From: Galdieria sulphuraria
Lineage: Eukaryota; Rhodophyta; Bangiophyceae; Galdieriales; Galdieriaceae
Assembly (NCBI RefSeq): GCF_000341285.1
Contig: NW_005178434.1
Coordinates: 105,964-169,963, forward strand
Length of the DNA: 64,000 nucleotides
Direction: 5' to 3'
Shown here: in pieces, positions 32,625 to 43,888 of the stretch
Layout of the letters: the number at the start of each line of letters is the position of its first letter
How positions within the stretch are numbered: position 1 is the stretch's first letter
The notes under the pieces: model-generated
The model's input: only the letters and a program-made list of their open reading frames with translations
Databases searched by the model: none
What the model was told of the DNA's origin: nothing
Position numbers and translations under genes: made by a program

Positions 32625-33867
32625 ATGCAAGTTGGTTCACCTAAAGGCGCGTTCCAAAGCTACCTCAATGAAAAGGGTGAACTAGCTCAAGCCTTCCCAA
32701 CAAGACTCCATTCTAGTTTGGAAGTCTTTGACTGGCTATTCTGTGATAAACCGGAGGAAGGTTTTCAGGTGGAACGTTTCGAAAAGCAACTGCTATGTAT
32801 ATCAGGATATTCTTATTCCAACGGTTCACACAAGGAAAAGGTTTCCCAGAATTACTTGGTCAAGTGTTACAAAGACGGTTTTCTATTTTTATATGTAAGA
32901 ATACAATTTTTGGGACTTTGAAGCCACTCATTCTTGTACTTTATTAGTGTCTGAACGACTTGAGTTGGTCCCACTATGCAATTCCTATACCGTTACAAAA
33001 ATATGCTCCTAATATAAGCCGCTCTGTATTCGATGTATACACAGGTGAACGCTTTGACTTTCATATACTAAGTAATGGAATGGTGTTGACTGTCTTGGCG
33101 CAGGTAAGTAGTAAACAAAGGAAGGAATGGTCAAGTTTTGTTTGTCTAACGCAGAGCCTATCTCGTTATCTCTTTTATATTTATATGTATATTTGCAGTA
33201 TGCTACTTCTTGTGTGACGCTTCATAACGCTGTCTTATGGCATCCAATGCAGCCAGGGTTTCCGCCTTCACGAAGGATATATGCTGTGGAAGTTGTTAAA
33301 ATGAGTAATTGTTACCTTTGTCAACAGTCTTCAAGCAAATGTCAGTGTGTGCAGAACCAACGAAGATTGAACTTGTCTTCCAGTCGCACAACTCAAGTCA
33401 GGATAAACTCTAGCGAAAGAGAATGGACGTCAAGTGGTTCAAAGTCATCGACGAGGACTCCATTAGATAATGGGAAAAGAGCAAGTAGTAGCGAATATTC
33501 ACATTCCAGTTCAGTAACTGACTTAAACACTGGAAGCAGTTCTTCAGCTAACCTTAATTATGTCGTTGATCCCAACACGATAAAGACCCTTTTTGGTCCC
33601 TGGAAAGGAACAAAGAGAGTTATTGTTTATAATCCAAATACTGGTCAGATTCAAAGAGAGCAGAGGAGTTTTTTCCGTTTACAACTCGATTGGGCAGCAG
33701 CTTTGGAAGTTCGTCAAGTACAGACCAAAGTTGTTACGGGACTATTTAATAATCTATTCAATCCGACTTCAGATCTTTTACTGTCATTTCCTGAACAAGA
33801 AAAGCAACTCAATTCTCAGTGTATTGACTTTACAGAAGCAGCGAGTATTGTTGACGACTGTATTTGA
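32625..33867 (+). CDS. Unknown protein, three exons
   Basis: Exons 32625-32894, 32948-33103 and 33199-33867 give 364 residues. Introns are 53 and 95 bases, the latter long for this region. I do not recognise the protein. Residues 1-165 look folded (FDVYTGERFDFHILSNGMVL, LAQYATSCVTLHNAVLWHP). A Cys-rich CYLCQQSSSKCQC follows and could bind zinc. Then comes a Ser/Thr-rich, probably disordered stretch, and a second conserved-looking block (LFGPWKGTKRVIVYNPNTGQ, LQLDWAAALEVRQVQTK). No membrane segment or targeting signal is visible. It starts 57 bases after the decarboxylase stop on the same strand. Confidence 0.7.
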
Positions 33868-33984
33868 ATGAATCTTTAGACTTTCCAAGAGAGAATGCAG
33901 AGTAGTTGTATTCTAGTTTGGATGTACAGAATGCATTAGTTATGTAACTTATAAACTACGATAACAATATTATTTATAATTTTG

Positions 33985-34902
33985 TTACGAAGTTCTTCCA
34001 AATATTTCAGAAATATCTCTCGTAAGCGTATCGTTGTCCAAACAAATCGCAACAGCCTGGCGACATTTTGTATCCCAAAACCAAACTCCACTACTAACAA
34101 ATGATAATTCATTGTTATTTGGTTGCTGTTGATAAGAACGCTTGTCATTTTTAGCTTTCTTTTTGTTACCAAGAGAATTATTCTTTGTGTGCAGATTGTT
34201 ACTGCTCGAATTTTGTGATCTCAAACGACCGTTCTTCTTGTTATCTTTGACTACACGAAAACTCGTACGTATCGTTCGATACAAATCTGAGTCTTCATCC
34301 ATGTCTATATCGGACAAGTCGCTTTCACTATACCACTTCTTTCGCTTACTATTTCGTTGAGTAATGAATGAAGGTGGAATATACGGAGAGCTTCTTCTCT
34401 GAGACAATAAACTAAGCTTCCAAACAATTGCTTCATCTTTTTCTCTAAACATGTGACAAAATGCAAAAGCTTCATTTTCCCTATGAGAGGAGGAATAAGG
34501 ATTCCCTACTTCACATTCTGCATCTGAAATAACCTGTTCACTTGTAACTCGGTTGTTCACGTTTTCTTTGTCTACAAGTATAGAATTGGACGTTAACCTA
34601 GTTTGAAGCTTGGAAGAACTCGGGTTACTCCACATGTGGCCTACTTCTGTGTTTTGCAAAAGCGTCGTTATTTCGCTGTTCTTTTGCTCTTCCTTGTGAA
34701 TAAAACTATCATGAACGTCGTAGGAATCTGCAACTATCTCATTCTTCATATGTATTCTTTGATAAGCTTGCATAGTATTTGGAATGGAACTAAATATCCT
34801 TGGACCTTGAGAAGTACCATAGTTGCTTTTTCTACTAGCAAAACCATCAGCCGTTGGTAAATAGTTTGCAACTTGAGTCAGTTCCATATCATTCTTTTGC
34901 AT
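33985..34902 (-). CDS. Unknown, mostly disordered protein
   Basis: A 305-residue single-exon frame with no recognised domain. Composition is rich in Ser, Asn, Lys and Gln. A block rich in aromatic and hydrophobic residues (AFAFCHMFREKDEAIVWKL) lies mid-protein, and an acidic-basic patch with possible nuclear localisation signals (QRNSKRKKWYSESDLSD, NKKKAKNDKR) follows. The C-terminal 50 residues (SFVSSGVWFWDTKCRQAVAI) look folded. A nuclear protein is a guess. It converges on the preceding unknown gene. Upstream exons cannot be excluded. Confidence 0.6.
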   Translation of the reverse strand: MQKNDMELTQVANYLPTADGFASRKSNYGTSQGPRIFSSIPNTMQAYQRIHMKNEIVADSYDVHDSFIHKEEQKNSEITTLLQNTEVGHMWSNPSSSKLQTRLTSNSILVDKENVNNRVTSEQVISDAECEVGNPYSSSHRENEAFAFCHMFREKDEAIVWKLSLLSQRRSSPYIPPSFITQRNSKRKKWYSESDLSDIDMDEDSDLYRTIRTSFRVVKDNKKNGRLRSQNSSSNNLHTKNNSLGNKKKAKNDKRSYQQQPNNNELSFVSSGVWFWDTKCRQAVAICLDNDTLTRDISEIFGRTS

Positions 34903-35737
34903 TTCGTCGAGGGATTTTTTCCCACTGTGCCACTTATGCGCAAGTTTAGTAGTTGTGCTATGAAAGCTTCCAAGCTCGAGTATTACAGCTTCGTGTACAG
35001 GATATTTTCCTTATGTTCCTAAAGCTGTTATGAGTGACCATAGTTAAACGTTGTATATACTAACCACTAGTTGAGCGCCTCGTGTGACGACACACTATAC
35101 GGTTGTTGGGCAATAATCCACACAAACTTCACACCGAGAGAACCAACGTGCTCGTCCACGCGACTCTCATTGCCTGGAGACCGATTGGCATTTGATCCGT
35201 TTCTTCCCTCCTCTTCCAAAACTATCGATTATTTGATGATTCTTGGAAAGTTTCATAATTTTCTCCAACTGGATTTCTATTTTGTCATCTATATAGGGAA
35301 TAGTTTTATTCAACATGAATAAAGGAAGGAAAGTGGATATAGATACAGCTTGCTTTTCCACTTTATTCAATAATAATAATAATAATAATAATATAAAGCT
35401 GTGATCGAATACTGAGTATTTGAACTGTTCTTCAAGTGCTCACAGTGAAATAATATATCAATGAAAGCTATGTTAGGTATTTTGAAAGATAAAGAATCCA
35501 AAGGATTGAACCTTACCATTACGACACATTCAGAGTTTAGAAAGTTTTTTCAACGATATGAGTTTCTGTGTTGTTGCTGTTCAGGTCATCATTCTTTGTC
35601 TTGGATTGTCAAATGTCACTGAAAATAAGAGACTCGTAAGATTGTTCTGAGGAAATGTAAAATGCACACATTTCTACAACAACTGAGTGAATAAGAAAAT
35701 ATTTTCAGATGGGTCATTTGGGTTTTTCGTTGTGAAA
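34903..35737. other. Divergent intergenic region with (AAT)8
   Basis: These 835 bases separate the starts of the disordered protein (minus) and the lyase-family gene (plus). An (AAT)8 repeat is at 35369-35392. A 67-codon minus-strand frame (35167-35370) starts with ATG and is Lys/Ile-rich; it has no recognised match and I do not call it a gene. Confidence 0.5.
35369..35392. repeat. (AAT)8 microsatellite
   Basis: Eight uninterrupted AAT units in the divergent intergenic region. Confidence 0.95.
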
Positions 35738-36844
35738 ATGAAACATATGGCCTTTGTATGGGGTCCGTTGATACGTAACCATTCCTCTATGGTTAGGAAT
35801 AGACCATCTGCTGCAAACTTGTTTAGAGTTTTTGGTCCATCAAAGCCTTCTCGTTTCGTTCAGAGTTGCTCGGTTTCGAATGAAGCGTCAACTCCATCCT
35901 CGAAACTTCGACAGCTTTTACGTTGTGATGATTTTCTTCTAATGCCTTGTTGTTACGATGCAATGTCCGCAAAACTGATAGAGAGACACGGTTTCAAGCT
36001 TAGTTTCATGAGTGGCTTTGGGGTATCTGCTCTTCATGGGTTACCAGATACTGGCTTGTTATCCTATGGTGAAGTGGTTTCCCAGTTAAGATTCATAACG
36101 GAATCAGTACATATACCGATCATTGGTAACTAGTTTTCAGCTGTATGGTATGATATGACTGAGATTGAAATAGCTGATGGGGACACAGGATATGGCAACC
36201 CTTTGAGTGTAAAGAGAACTGTCAAAGGCTTTGCCAATGCTGGTGCTGCTGGTATTATGTTAGAAGATCAAGTTAATCCGAAGCGTTGTGGTCATACCCG
36301 AGGAAAGTCTGTAGTTTCTCGAGAGGAAGCAGAGTTACGAATTCGAGCTGCAGTAGATGCAAGAGAAGAGGTAAGCCCATCTTTGGAATTTTAAAAATGA
36401 AGAATATGTCACTTGAATAGATGGGACATGATATAGTGATTATGGCTCGAACAGATGCTCTTTATTCACATTCCTTGGAAGAAGCCATAGTTCGTATGAA
36501 GCTTTTTCGAAAGCATGGTGCGGATATTTTGTTTATGGAAGCTCCTTCATCTGTGGAACAAATGAAAGTATTTTGTCAACAAGTGGAAGGACCAAAGATG
36601 GTACTAATGATAATCTGATTGAGAATAGTTGACCTATACTTTATAGGCAAATATGGTTGAACAAGGTACAACACCCATTCTTCCGCCGAAGGAATTGGCA
36701 GCTATCGGTTACAAAATTGCCGCTTATCCATTAACTTTACTATCAGCCTCTATGAAAGCCATGGAAGAAGCTCTTGTAGCTCTTCAATCTGGAGATCCTC
36801 AAAAGGTACGACCATTGTTACATGATTTCTCACATGTTTGGTAA
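35738..36844 (+). CDS. PEP mutase/isocitrate lyase superfamily enzyme
   Basis: Four exons, 35738-36125, 36174-36370, 36421-36600 and 36647-36844, with introns of 48, 50 and 46 bases, give 320 residues. The superfamily cleaves or forms C-C or C-P bonds in alpha-hydroxy dicarboxylates with Mg2+. Splicing restores IIADGDTGYGNPL. The metal and substrate loop IMLEDQVNPKRCGHTRGK carries the catalytic Cys-Gly-His in the KxCGH position. ARTDAL and ANMVEQGTTPILPPKEL follow. The likely activities are oxaloacetate, 2-methylisocitrate or dimethylmalate cleavage; sequence alone does not decide. The first 55 residues (ATG 35738) are Arg/Ser-rich without acids and look like a mitochondrial presequence. Confidence 0.88.
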
Positions 36845-37099
36845 GTTGCACGCATGAAAAGCAAACTGATGATGAAGGAGTCTGACATGTTCAAACAAAT
36901 AGCGACATGGTTGGATTTGATCATTATTATGAAGAAGAGAAAAAATATGCCATTTAGTGCTGTTTTTGATATTTGTGTAGAACGTATTGAATTGTTACTT
37001 TGTAAAGTTGGATACTCTTTTAAACAGAGTTGTCGCTATTCAAGTAGAATACTGTCTTTTTTGCATTTCAAGATTGGATCGATAGGAACAGTACAAAAC

Positions 37100-38217
37100 A
37101 TGATGGTTAGCGACGAGAAAGGCAATATTCCATTATCTTTTATTCCACATATAGAAGAAGTGGCTAGTACAGACTTATCTCATTGGCAACATATGATTGC
37201 TGGTGCAGTTGCAGGTCTTACTGAAACAACCCTTATGTTTCCTTTAGATACCGTGAAAACTCGTCTACAGTCCATCACAGTGAACACTCCCAACCAAGGA
37301 CTCTTTTCTTGTGTCGCGGAGATTCTACGAAAGGAAGGATTTCTTAAGCTATGGAGAGGTATTGGAGCTGCCTCTATGACAGCTGGTCCAGGACACGCAG
37401 TGTATTTTGCAACATATGAAATAGGAAAACAACTATTTTCAAACAATGTGTAAGCGTTTATGTTGTTTCCGTTGCGAAGATAACGCTTTTTCTTAGAAAC
37501 GAATACAAACCACTTGCCACTGCAGGAGCAGGTGCGTTAGCTGCTTTGGTTTCCGATGGTGTTTTTATTCCTTTTGATGTTGTGAAACAAAGGATGCAAT
37601 TGCAGAAGACTTCAACCAGTTTCTTTTCCGTAGTTTCTAGAGTTTATACAGAAAGGGGTATTGGGGCTTTCTTTGCTGGTTATACTACTACGCTAGTGAT
37701 GGAAGTTCCTTATACAGCTGTTCATTTTGCGACGTATGAAGGAGTCAAGCACTTTCTTTTACATTACAGACAAGTTCCCGAACATCAGTTTTCCATTTCT
37801 AGTCATTTGATTGCTGGAGCTATGGCTGGAACTGTAGCCAGTGGACTTACGAATCCTTTAGATGTCGTGAAAACTCGTCTCCAAACGCAAGGAGAAGTAA
37901 GCACAGTTCAATGTTCTGATGGAGGCCATTTATCAACTTGTTGTTCCAGGTAACATCATCTTCATACAAGAATATGTTGCATGCGATGACAATCATTTTC
38001 AAAGAGGAAGGATTCAGAGGTTTTTTACGAGGTGTCGTTGCTCGGATGCTATTTCATGCAGTAAGTCTATTTGGTGTGCTATGTATTGTGCAATCTAAAC
38101 ATTTGTGACTAGCCATCCGCTTCCATTTGTTTTACGGCTTACTCTGGATGTAAGTTTTTATTCGCAAGTTTTTCTTCTGCTAGGAATGACTCTACCGTTC
38201 CAACTGTGTCATCTTAA
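37100..38217 (+). CDS. Mitoferrin-type mitochondrial carrier
   Basis: Four exons, 37100-37449, 37497-37896, 37950-38060 and 38113-38217, give 321 residues, normal for the family. Introns are 47, 53 and 52 bases. Three tandem carrier repeats are present, each with its signature: FPLDTVKTRLQ, IPFDVVKQRMQ and NPLDVVKTRLQ. HMIAGAVAGLTETTLMFPLD and GPGHAVYFATYE resemble Mrs3/4 and mitoferrins, which bring Fe2+ across the inner membrane for haem and Fe-S synthesis (established); S-adenosylmethionine carriers are the main alternative. The same frame is open upstream to ATG 36854, only 9 bases after the previous stop codon. That would add 82 residues with no carrier homology, so Met at 37100 is preferred. 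Confidence 0.85.
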
Positions 38218-38310
38218 GAGGAGAATGAATGACCACCCATGACGAAGCATGAATTGTGGCTCTTCATATATCTCGCCTTGTCAAGTGGCTTTTACAGACC
38301 CTTATAGAAA

Positions 38311-39398
38311 ATGCAGTTGATTCGTCAAACAGAATTTATTGTACTCGGCTTGTTACACTTTACCAAATCTGCTTTTTCCTCCAGACAAAAGGTAGATTAT
38401 TGTTATATTCGTATTTCCAAACCTCTAAAGACTCTCTAGTTATTTGAACCCTTATCTCTTAACCACGAGTCTCTTCACTGCGTCATAACAGGGGCAAATA
38501 GTGGCATAGGTTATGCAACTGCAGAAGCACTTGCCAAGGCCTCCTGTAACCTTTATTTAGTATGTAGAAATAGACAAAGAGGAGAGGCTGCTATAACCAA
38601 ACTGAAACAAACGTCCGGTAACCAACACATCTACCTATACCAATGTGATATGAGTAGTATGAAACAAGTGAAACAACTTGCGGAACAGTTGATATTCGAT
38701 CAAAGGCCAGTGAATGTACTGATTCACAACGCTGGCTGTATGGCTCATCGGTTTCAACTCACAGAAGAAGGTTTCGAAACCAACTTTGTGACCAACGTGT
38801 TGAGTGTTTTCTACCTTACAGAGTTACTTCTTCCTACACTGAACAAAAACGGTCCTTCGAGGGTTAGTGTGTATAAGACTTGCTTAGTTGTTCCATTACT
38901 GAATTCAACTTTTCAACACAACAGGTCATCGTAGTTAGTTCAGGTGGAATGCTGACTGAACGCTTGGAAACTGATGACCTACCAATGAAAAAAGAGCCGT
39001 TTGATGGTATGAAACAATATGCTAGAAATAAGCGTCAACAAGTTGTGCTAGTAGAGTACTGGTCAACGAAGTATGTGAAAATGAACACAAGTTTCTTTTC
39101 TATGCATCCTGGCTGGGTAAACACACCAGTTGTACAAGAATCAATGCCTCAGTTTTATAAGACTATGAAGAGTCACCTAAGAACTCCTGAACAAGGAGCA
39201 GACACCGTTGTTTGGCTTGCATGTAGTTCAAGTGTTCGAAAGGAAGATTCTGGAAACTTTTTTTTAGATCGCTCAAAGGTTGAAAAGCATTTGCCGTTGG
39301 CACGTACTCACTATTCCAAACAAGATATGGAAAGACTATATTGCGTATTACAGGATTTAGTAACTTCCTTTGAAAACACTCAAAATGATGAAAAATAA
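38311..39398 (+). CDS. DHRS12: Short-chain dehydrogenase, DHRS12-like
   Basis: Three exons, 38311-38391, 38440-38862 and 38925-39398, with introns of 48 and 62 bases, give 325 residues. The cofactor loop is HCVITGANSGIGYATAEALA; NAGCMAHRFQLTEEG and VIVVSSGGMLTERL follow, the latter made by the second splice. The active-site YxxxK is in MKQYARNKRQQVVLVEYW. SMHPGWVNTPVVQESMP is typical of DHRS12. The short first exon (MQLIRQTEFIVLGLLHFTKS) aligns with the DHRS12 N-terminus and settles the start. The substrate in vivo is unknown for the family. Confidence 0.9.
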
Positions 39399-39512
39399 GG
39401 CTCATTTAATTTGCAAAAGTAAATAACGTCGCAGTATTTCATAATCTACAAATACAGAACGATTTCCTTTCTTCTGTCTTATCCATATTTCAGTTATGAT
39501 CATCGCACAATA

Positions 39513-40999
39513 TTACGAAAAGTTTTGCAGCAATTCTGCTTCATCCAAGTCATATGAAATGTTTCGTTCTTGGAACATATCATAAAGTTCATCGATGAAG
39601 CAAGTCGGTTCATAAGAAAAGCCAAAGTCTTGTGTTGATAACGGAACCATTTCATTCAACGTCCAAACTTTATCATAAGCATCTTCAGGCTGCATAGAAT
39701 GTTCATCAACCTATTGAATAGAATAGTTAGTAATCATATCGTGTAAGAAACGAGTGAATGACTCCCACACACCGAAAACTTCTTGTCCAATAAGCATATT
39801 TCAGATTTCACATTTCCGAGTATAGCCTCATCTGAAAATGGAATACAGGGATCATCATTCTTTTCTACTGTGTCTCCATACAAGCTACCAACAACTCTGT
39901 CTGAAACAGTTGAAGTAGATGAAGTATTTGAAGCTCTCTTTCTCTTTGCTGATCTACGTTGTCTGCGAAATTGTCGGCGAACATAAGCCATCATTGCATA
40001 GGGTTCGTAACGGCGATATTCATCCATAAAATGTTCCTTCTCTAAAATATGCTTAAGTTTTCCTGTTGGAATCACAACGATATTGTTCAAAGCCTTATTC
40101 ACCAACGGACTATGAACGCTATAATTCATCATTTCCGACATCTTCAAGTGTTCCGTCTTTTCACTTCTAATTACGTGAATAGCTGTTCTAATTGGAACTA
40201 TTTTTTCGAAATTTTTTTGGTAGTCCGTAACACGAAGCGAACCGTGGAATACTCCTAAGCTTCTCATCATGTAATGAATAGCATCCAGAAATACGTCTCT
40301 TTCATAATTACATAGTCTAAAGGCTTCTTCATTCAATAAATGAGGCTCTCTATCTGGTCCACAAATAGCAACTTTCTCCAAGACCATTTGCTCTCTTGTG
40401 CTTATAATTTCTGAGCTTCTCAATAACTTCGAGGGTAGCTTGCCAGGTGGTGGAGCTTCAAAGAGTACTAAATATCTCATACGATACTGAGCTGTAGGAA
40501 ACTATAACAATGAGGAATGAATCAAAGGTCAACTCGAGTTCCTTCCAAACCTACCTTCATCCAGTCGACAAGTACCGTGTTATTCGAGAACCAATGGAAC
40601 TAGATAAGAAAATGAGCGGCAATTGACCAAAAAAAGAATCCAAACCTCTAATTTCTCGAAAGATTTCAAGTCCACCACAAAGCGCTTGGAAGTAGCGACA
40701 CCAGAAAAGTTCTTGGGAAGTGCGAATTGGAAAGTGCCTCCCAGTTTCTAAAACAAAGTCAAAGTTTCCGCCCATTCTCCTGTATAACTGTTTCTTACCA
40801 GTCCTACCAAAATGTTGTCGACGACTCCAACTGGCCTCATGAGGAAGTGTAAACGTTCGTTTTCGTTTCCAAAACTGGTATCCCCGCATATACCCACGGA
40901 ACTTTCAACAAGATGAGGAGGAATGTAGACCTCGTTTCTTCCCATAAGCCATTCTCTCACTACTTCGTTTTCTATGAGTCTTAGTGAGAAGCACTCCAT
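39513..40999 (-). CDS. Unknown protein, five exons
   Basis: Exons 40799-40999, 40646-40747, 40555-40599, 39773-40501 and 39513-39710, with introns of 51, 46, 53 and 62 bases, give 424 residues. I do not recognise it. The N-terminal 150 residues look globular (GNENERLHFLMRPVGVVDNI, KLGGTFQFALPKNFSG). A central region reads MVLEKVAICGPDREPHLLNE and ALNNIVVIPTGKLKHILEKE. A strongly basic stretch (YVRRQFRRQRRSAKRKR) could be a nuclear signal or nucleic-acid binding. The tail is acidic. All splice junctions keep frame with good donors except GTTTGG in intron 2. A role in chromatin or transcription is only a guess. Confidence 0.75.
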
Positions 41000-41422
41000 T
41001 TTCTACAACCTAAAGAGGGTTTCGATGCTCGCCTTGGATAAAATCTCTGCAAACAGGGAAGGAGGGGGAGATTAGGAAGCCGAAGAAGAAAATGACAGAA
41101 TAACCTAATAATGGCAGAGAGATCTTTCCAATAAGTAATCAAAGAAATGAGCTGGACAACTTTGTTAGAATAGGATAGCATGTTGCCATCTCTAATACTT
41201 AAGGTATGTGTATATTCTTCCCATCCACAGAGGAACTTTGTTTACATATATTTGCAAACAGACAACGAGATAATTTTTATTTTGGAAAAACAGAGTAAAA
41301 TAAAAAAGGAATAATGTATACAGAGTGAAGACAGCACATATAGAAGACGACAAAGGACTTGTCTAGTTCCTATATACAATGAACACACAAAAGACGAAAT
41401 GGGAGATAGAAAAAACTGTTCA
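41000..41422. other. Intergenic region, no gene seen
   Basis: Bases between the unknown five-exon gene and the Yippee stop codon, both minus strand. It contains a G-rich patch (C-rich on the coding strand) near 41055-41075 but no convincing frame. Confidence 0.5.
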
Positions 41423-41925
41423 CTAAAGTATTTCAGACTCTTTCACCATCTTTTTGCGCTCTACTATGTATTTATTCTCTTTGTACCGTTGTGACTCCTC
41501 GTAGGCTTCCAGCTTGAAATTGTTTGAGTTGTACAAACCAACAGATAAACCCTAGACTTACGTATTTCCAACCAATGACCGTATGGCAAACATTGCAGTA
41601 AATATCTGCCACAGTATGAAGACCGGTGATCAGGACTCGTTCTTCCTTGGGACCCAAGCTAATATTGACACTAAAAGCTGCATAAGCCAACAAAAAGTAC
41701 AGTGCATATAACGAGTGTTGCCTTACACATTATTGAACAAATAAGCTCTTCCATGACGGCCTTGAAATTGCTGTACCAGAAAAGACACTAAGCGACTGCC
41801 AATATAAAAAGGGGAGCTAAAGTTACCTTGGACATGATGTCCTCATGTACTGCAAGATGACACTTGCAAGTGCTACAACAGTAAATGGTGGAACCGGACA
41901 AGTAGGTCTTGAACAGTCTTCCCAT
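41423..41925 (-). CDS. Yippee-like zinc-binding protein
   Basis: Four exons, 41827-41925, 41727-41770, 41562-41670 and 41423-41512, with introns of 56, 56 and 49 bases, give 113 residues, the normal size. Yippee proteins are conserved single-domain zinc proteins; some act with the CTLH E3 complex or at centrosomes. The two CxxC pairs are in [11 protein letters not shown] and [11 protein letters not shown]. Splicing creates [40 protein letters not shown] and the final [16 protein letters not shown]. The start [12 protein letters not shown] is typical. No open frame alone shows the whole domain. Confidence 0.95.
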
Positions 41926-42502
41926 ATAACACAGGAAGAAAGTATCAGGAAAACTACACGCCTTGAAGAGAAACAAATCAATTTCTCACCAAACGACACA
42001 TCGACATGGAATCATTAGATAACGATGTTTGGTTCTAGAAATAATCATGCTCGATGAAAGACTGTGATCACTATATATCATAGAATTCTTTTACAAAGTT
42101 TCATAGCAAATAAATATCCATTGATGTATTACTCTATTTATAGCACGAATCATTGTCTAAAAAAGACTCAGTTCCTACACGTTGAGTCGTAGCAGAACAG
42201 GTAAAAACAACTTGATGATATATAAACAAACATTTTGAATGGAAGTGTAAACTCATACAGAATGTTCTCTATGCTTTGTGTTATAGTGATTCTTATTTCT
42301 AATAAGAAATGACTAACTCCTGTTCCTAGACACGAAATGATTTCTTCTTTTGTTGATAACAAGAGTTTCAAGCCTCAATCATTTTTCTAAAAGGAAAGGT
42401 ATTACAAAGAGGGTTGAAGAAAGATATATTTTGTCATTATATCTGAAAACTTCGTTGAAATATTTTGGAATTTGAAATCAATGCAATTTTTATTTCTGCT
42501 TT
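41926..42502. other. Divergent intergenic region, no gene seen
   Basis: These 577 AT-rich bases separate the Yippee start (minus) and the KDPG aldolase start (plus). Open frames inside are short and have no recognisable features. Confidence 0.5.
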
Positions 42503-43458
42503 ATGTTTCAAACTACTTGGGTTCCTTTTCAGATTTCTCACAAGAAATGTAAAAGACAACGAACCAGAATTAGTTTTTATTGGAAACAGCACACCTTCAA
42601 AGTCTTATCTCAACTGAAAAGTGAACAAGTTCTAGATAAGCTATACAAGTCAGTCGTTGTGTGTGTTCGACAGCAAAGTTTTTCAACCGCACTTAAAACG
42701 TGTAGAGCTTTAATGGCAGGAGGTCTAGACCGTTTGGAAGTCTGTGTCTTTCTTTTACTTGTTGTTCACTCACATTAGAACTAGATAACTTTAACAACAC
42801 CCGATGCATTTGAGTTGATTCACACGCTGTCCAATGAATATCCTCAAGCAACCATTGGTGCGGGAACCGTTTTGAAACCAAGTCAAGTGAAACTTGCTGC
42901 AAAGTCAGGAGCTTTGTTCATAATGAGTCCCGTACTTGTTCACGACGTAATAGAAGAGGCCAAACGTCACGATCTACTTGCTATTCCAGGTGGAACAACA
43001 CCTTCCGAAATATACAATTGTTTTTCAGCCGGTGCTTCTCTTGTAAAACTATTTCCTGTAGAGTCATTCGGTATGCTATGCCTATGAGAACGTCAAATCG
43101 TTTTATTGATATTGTAGGTGGTCTCTCCTTGGTGAAGACAGTTGCTGGACCGTTTCCGGATATTCCCTTACTTCCCACTAGTGGCATCACTTTAAATGCT
43201 CTCCCAGAGTAAGTAAGGAAGGGAAACTTTGTAAACACCCTTCTTACCACCAGCTCATTATGGGCCCAAGACTAAAAGTCCGCTTTGTATAGGTACTTGG
43301 CAGAGAAAAGTGTCTGGGCCGTTGGAGTCTCGAAACAGATAGTTGATAGCAACGCTCTTGCAAACGAAAACTGGAAGCTAATTGAAGATAATGCGTACCG
43401 TTGGAAAATGGCTATTCAAAAGTTTATTAGCGTCCAAAGATACTCGAGTTACAAATGA
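42503..43458 (+). CDS. eda: KDPG/KHG aldolase (Eda type)
   Basis: Four exons, 42503-42739, 42785-43070, 43118-43208 and 43293-43458, with introns of 45, 47 and 84 bases, give 259 residues. The enzyme splits 2-keto-3-deoxy-6-phosphogluconate into pyruvate and glyceraldehyde-3-phosphate in the Entner-Doudoroff path. The catalytic Glu is in the spliced RLEITLTTPDAF; the Schiff-base Lys is in ASLVKLFPVESFGG. IGAGTVLKPSQVKLA and AIPGGTTPSEI are typical. About 45 extra N-terminal residues (HKKCKRQRTRISFYWKQ) are basic and may direct the protein to a plastid. The first donor is GTCTGT, a weak site, but frame and family both support it. No edd-like dehydratase is in the window. Confidence 0.92.
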
Positions 43459-43888
43459 TTATTTCCATTTATGGGACTTTGATAATGAAGTTGTCCTTAC
43501 ATATTAGTTGAAAGGATTCTCAACGTACATGGGACCCTTTATTTACCAAGCTAGTTACCCTTGTCATGTTTGTATCGAAAATAGACTCAATTTCTCTTAT
43601 GAAAGTCTTTTTTTAAGAAAACTTGCAATGGTTGAATACATACAACTTCAAAAAGATTCAAGTATTGCTAAAGAGTTGAAACCATCTAATAACGTGATTA
43701 AAGTTTCTCCACAATTGCTTGAGAATAGTGACTTGATGGAATACCTTTATTTGTGAAATTGCCTAGTTCATAATATCGTTTTCGTAGCTTTCATAAAAGC
43801 CTACAATCCCCACATTCAACTCATAATTGGCCTCCATTCCGAACATTTATTATAACCAACAATTGTCAAGCAAGCCTTGTAAGAATCT
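43459..43888. other. Intergenic region with a doubtful small frame
   Basis: This lies between the aldolase and the TAF1B/Rrn7-like gene, both plus strand. A frame at 43508-43756 could encode up to 82 residues, but it opens at TTG; its first ATG, at base 43529, leaves 75 residues. It has no known motif. I leave it uncalled. Confidence 0.4.

Noticed and set aside
35071-35370. Overlapping small frames on both strands
   Set aside because: No known motif and no splice partner was found; both are typical chance frames of an intergenic region.
36854-37099. In-frame N-terminal extension of the mitoferrin gene
   Set aside because: It begins 9 bases after the previous stop, lacks carrier homology and would make the protein 80 residues longer than the family; kept only as a note.
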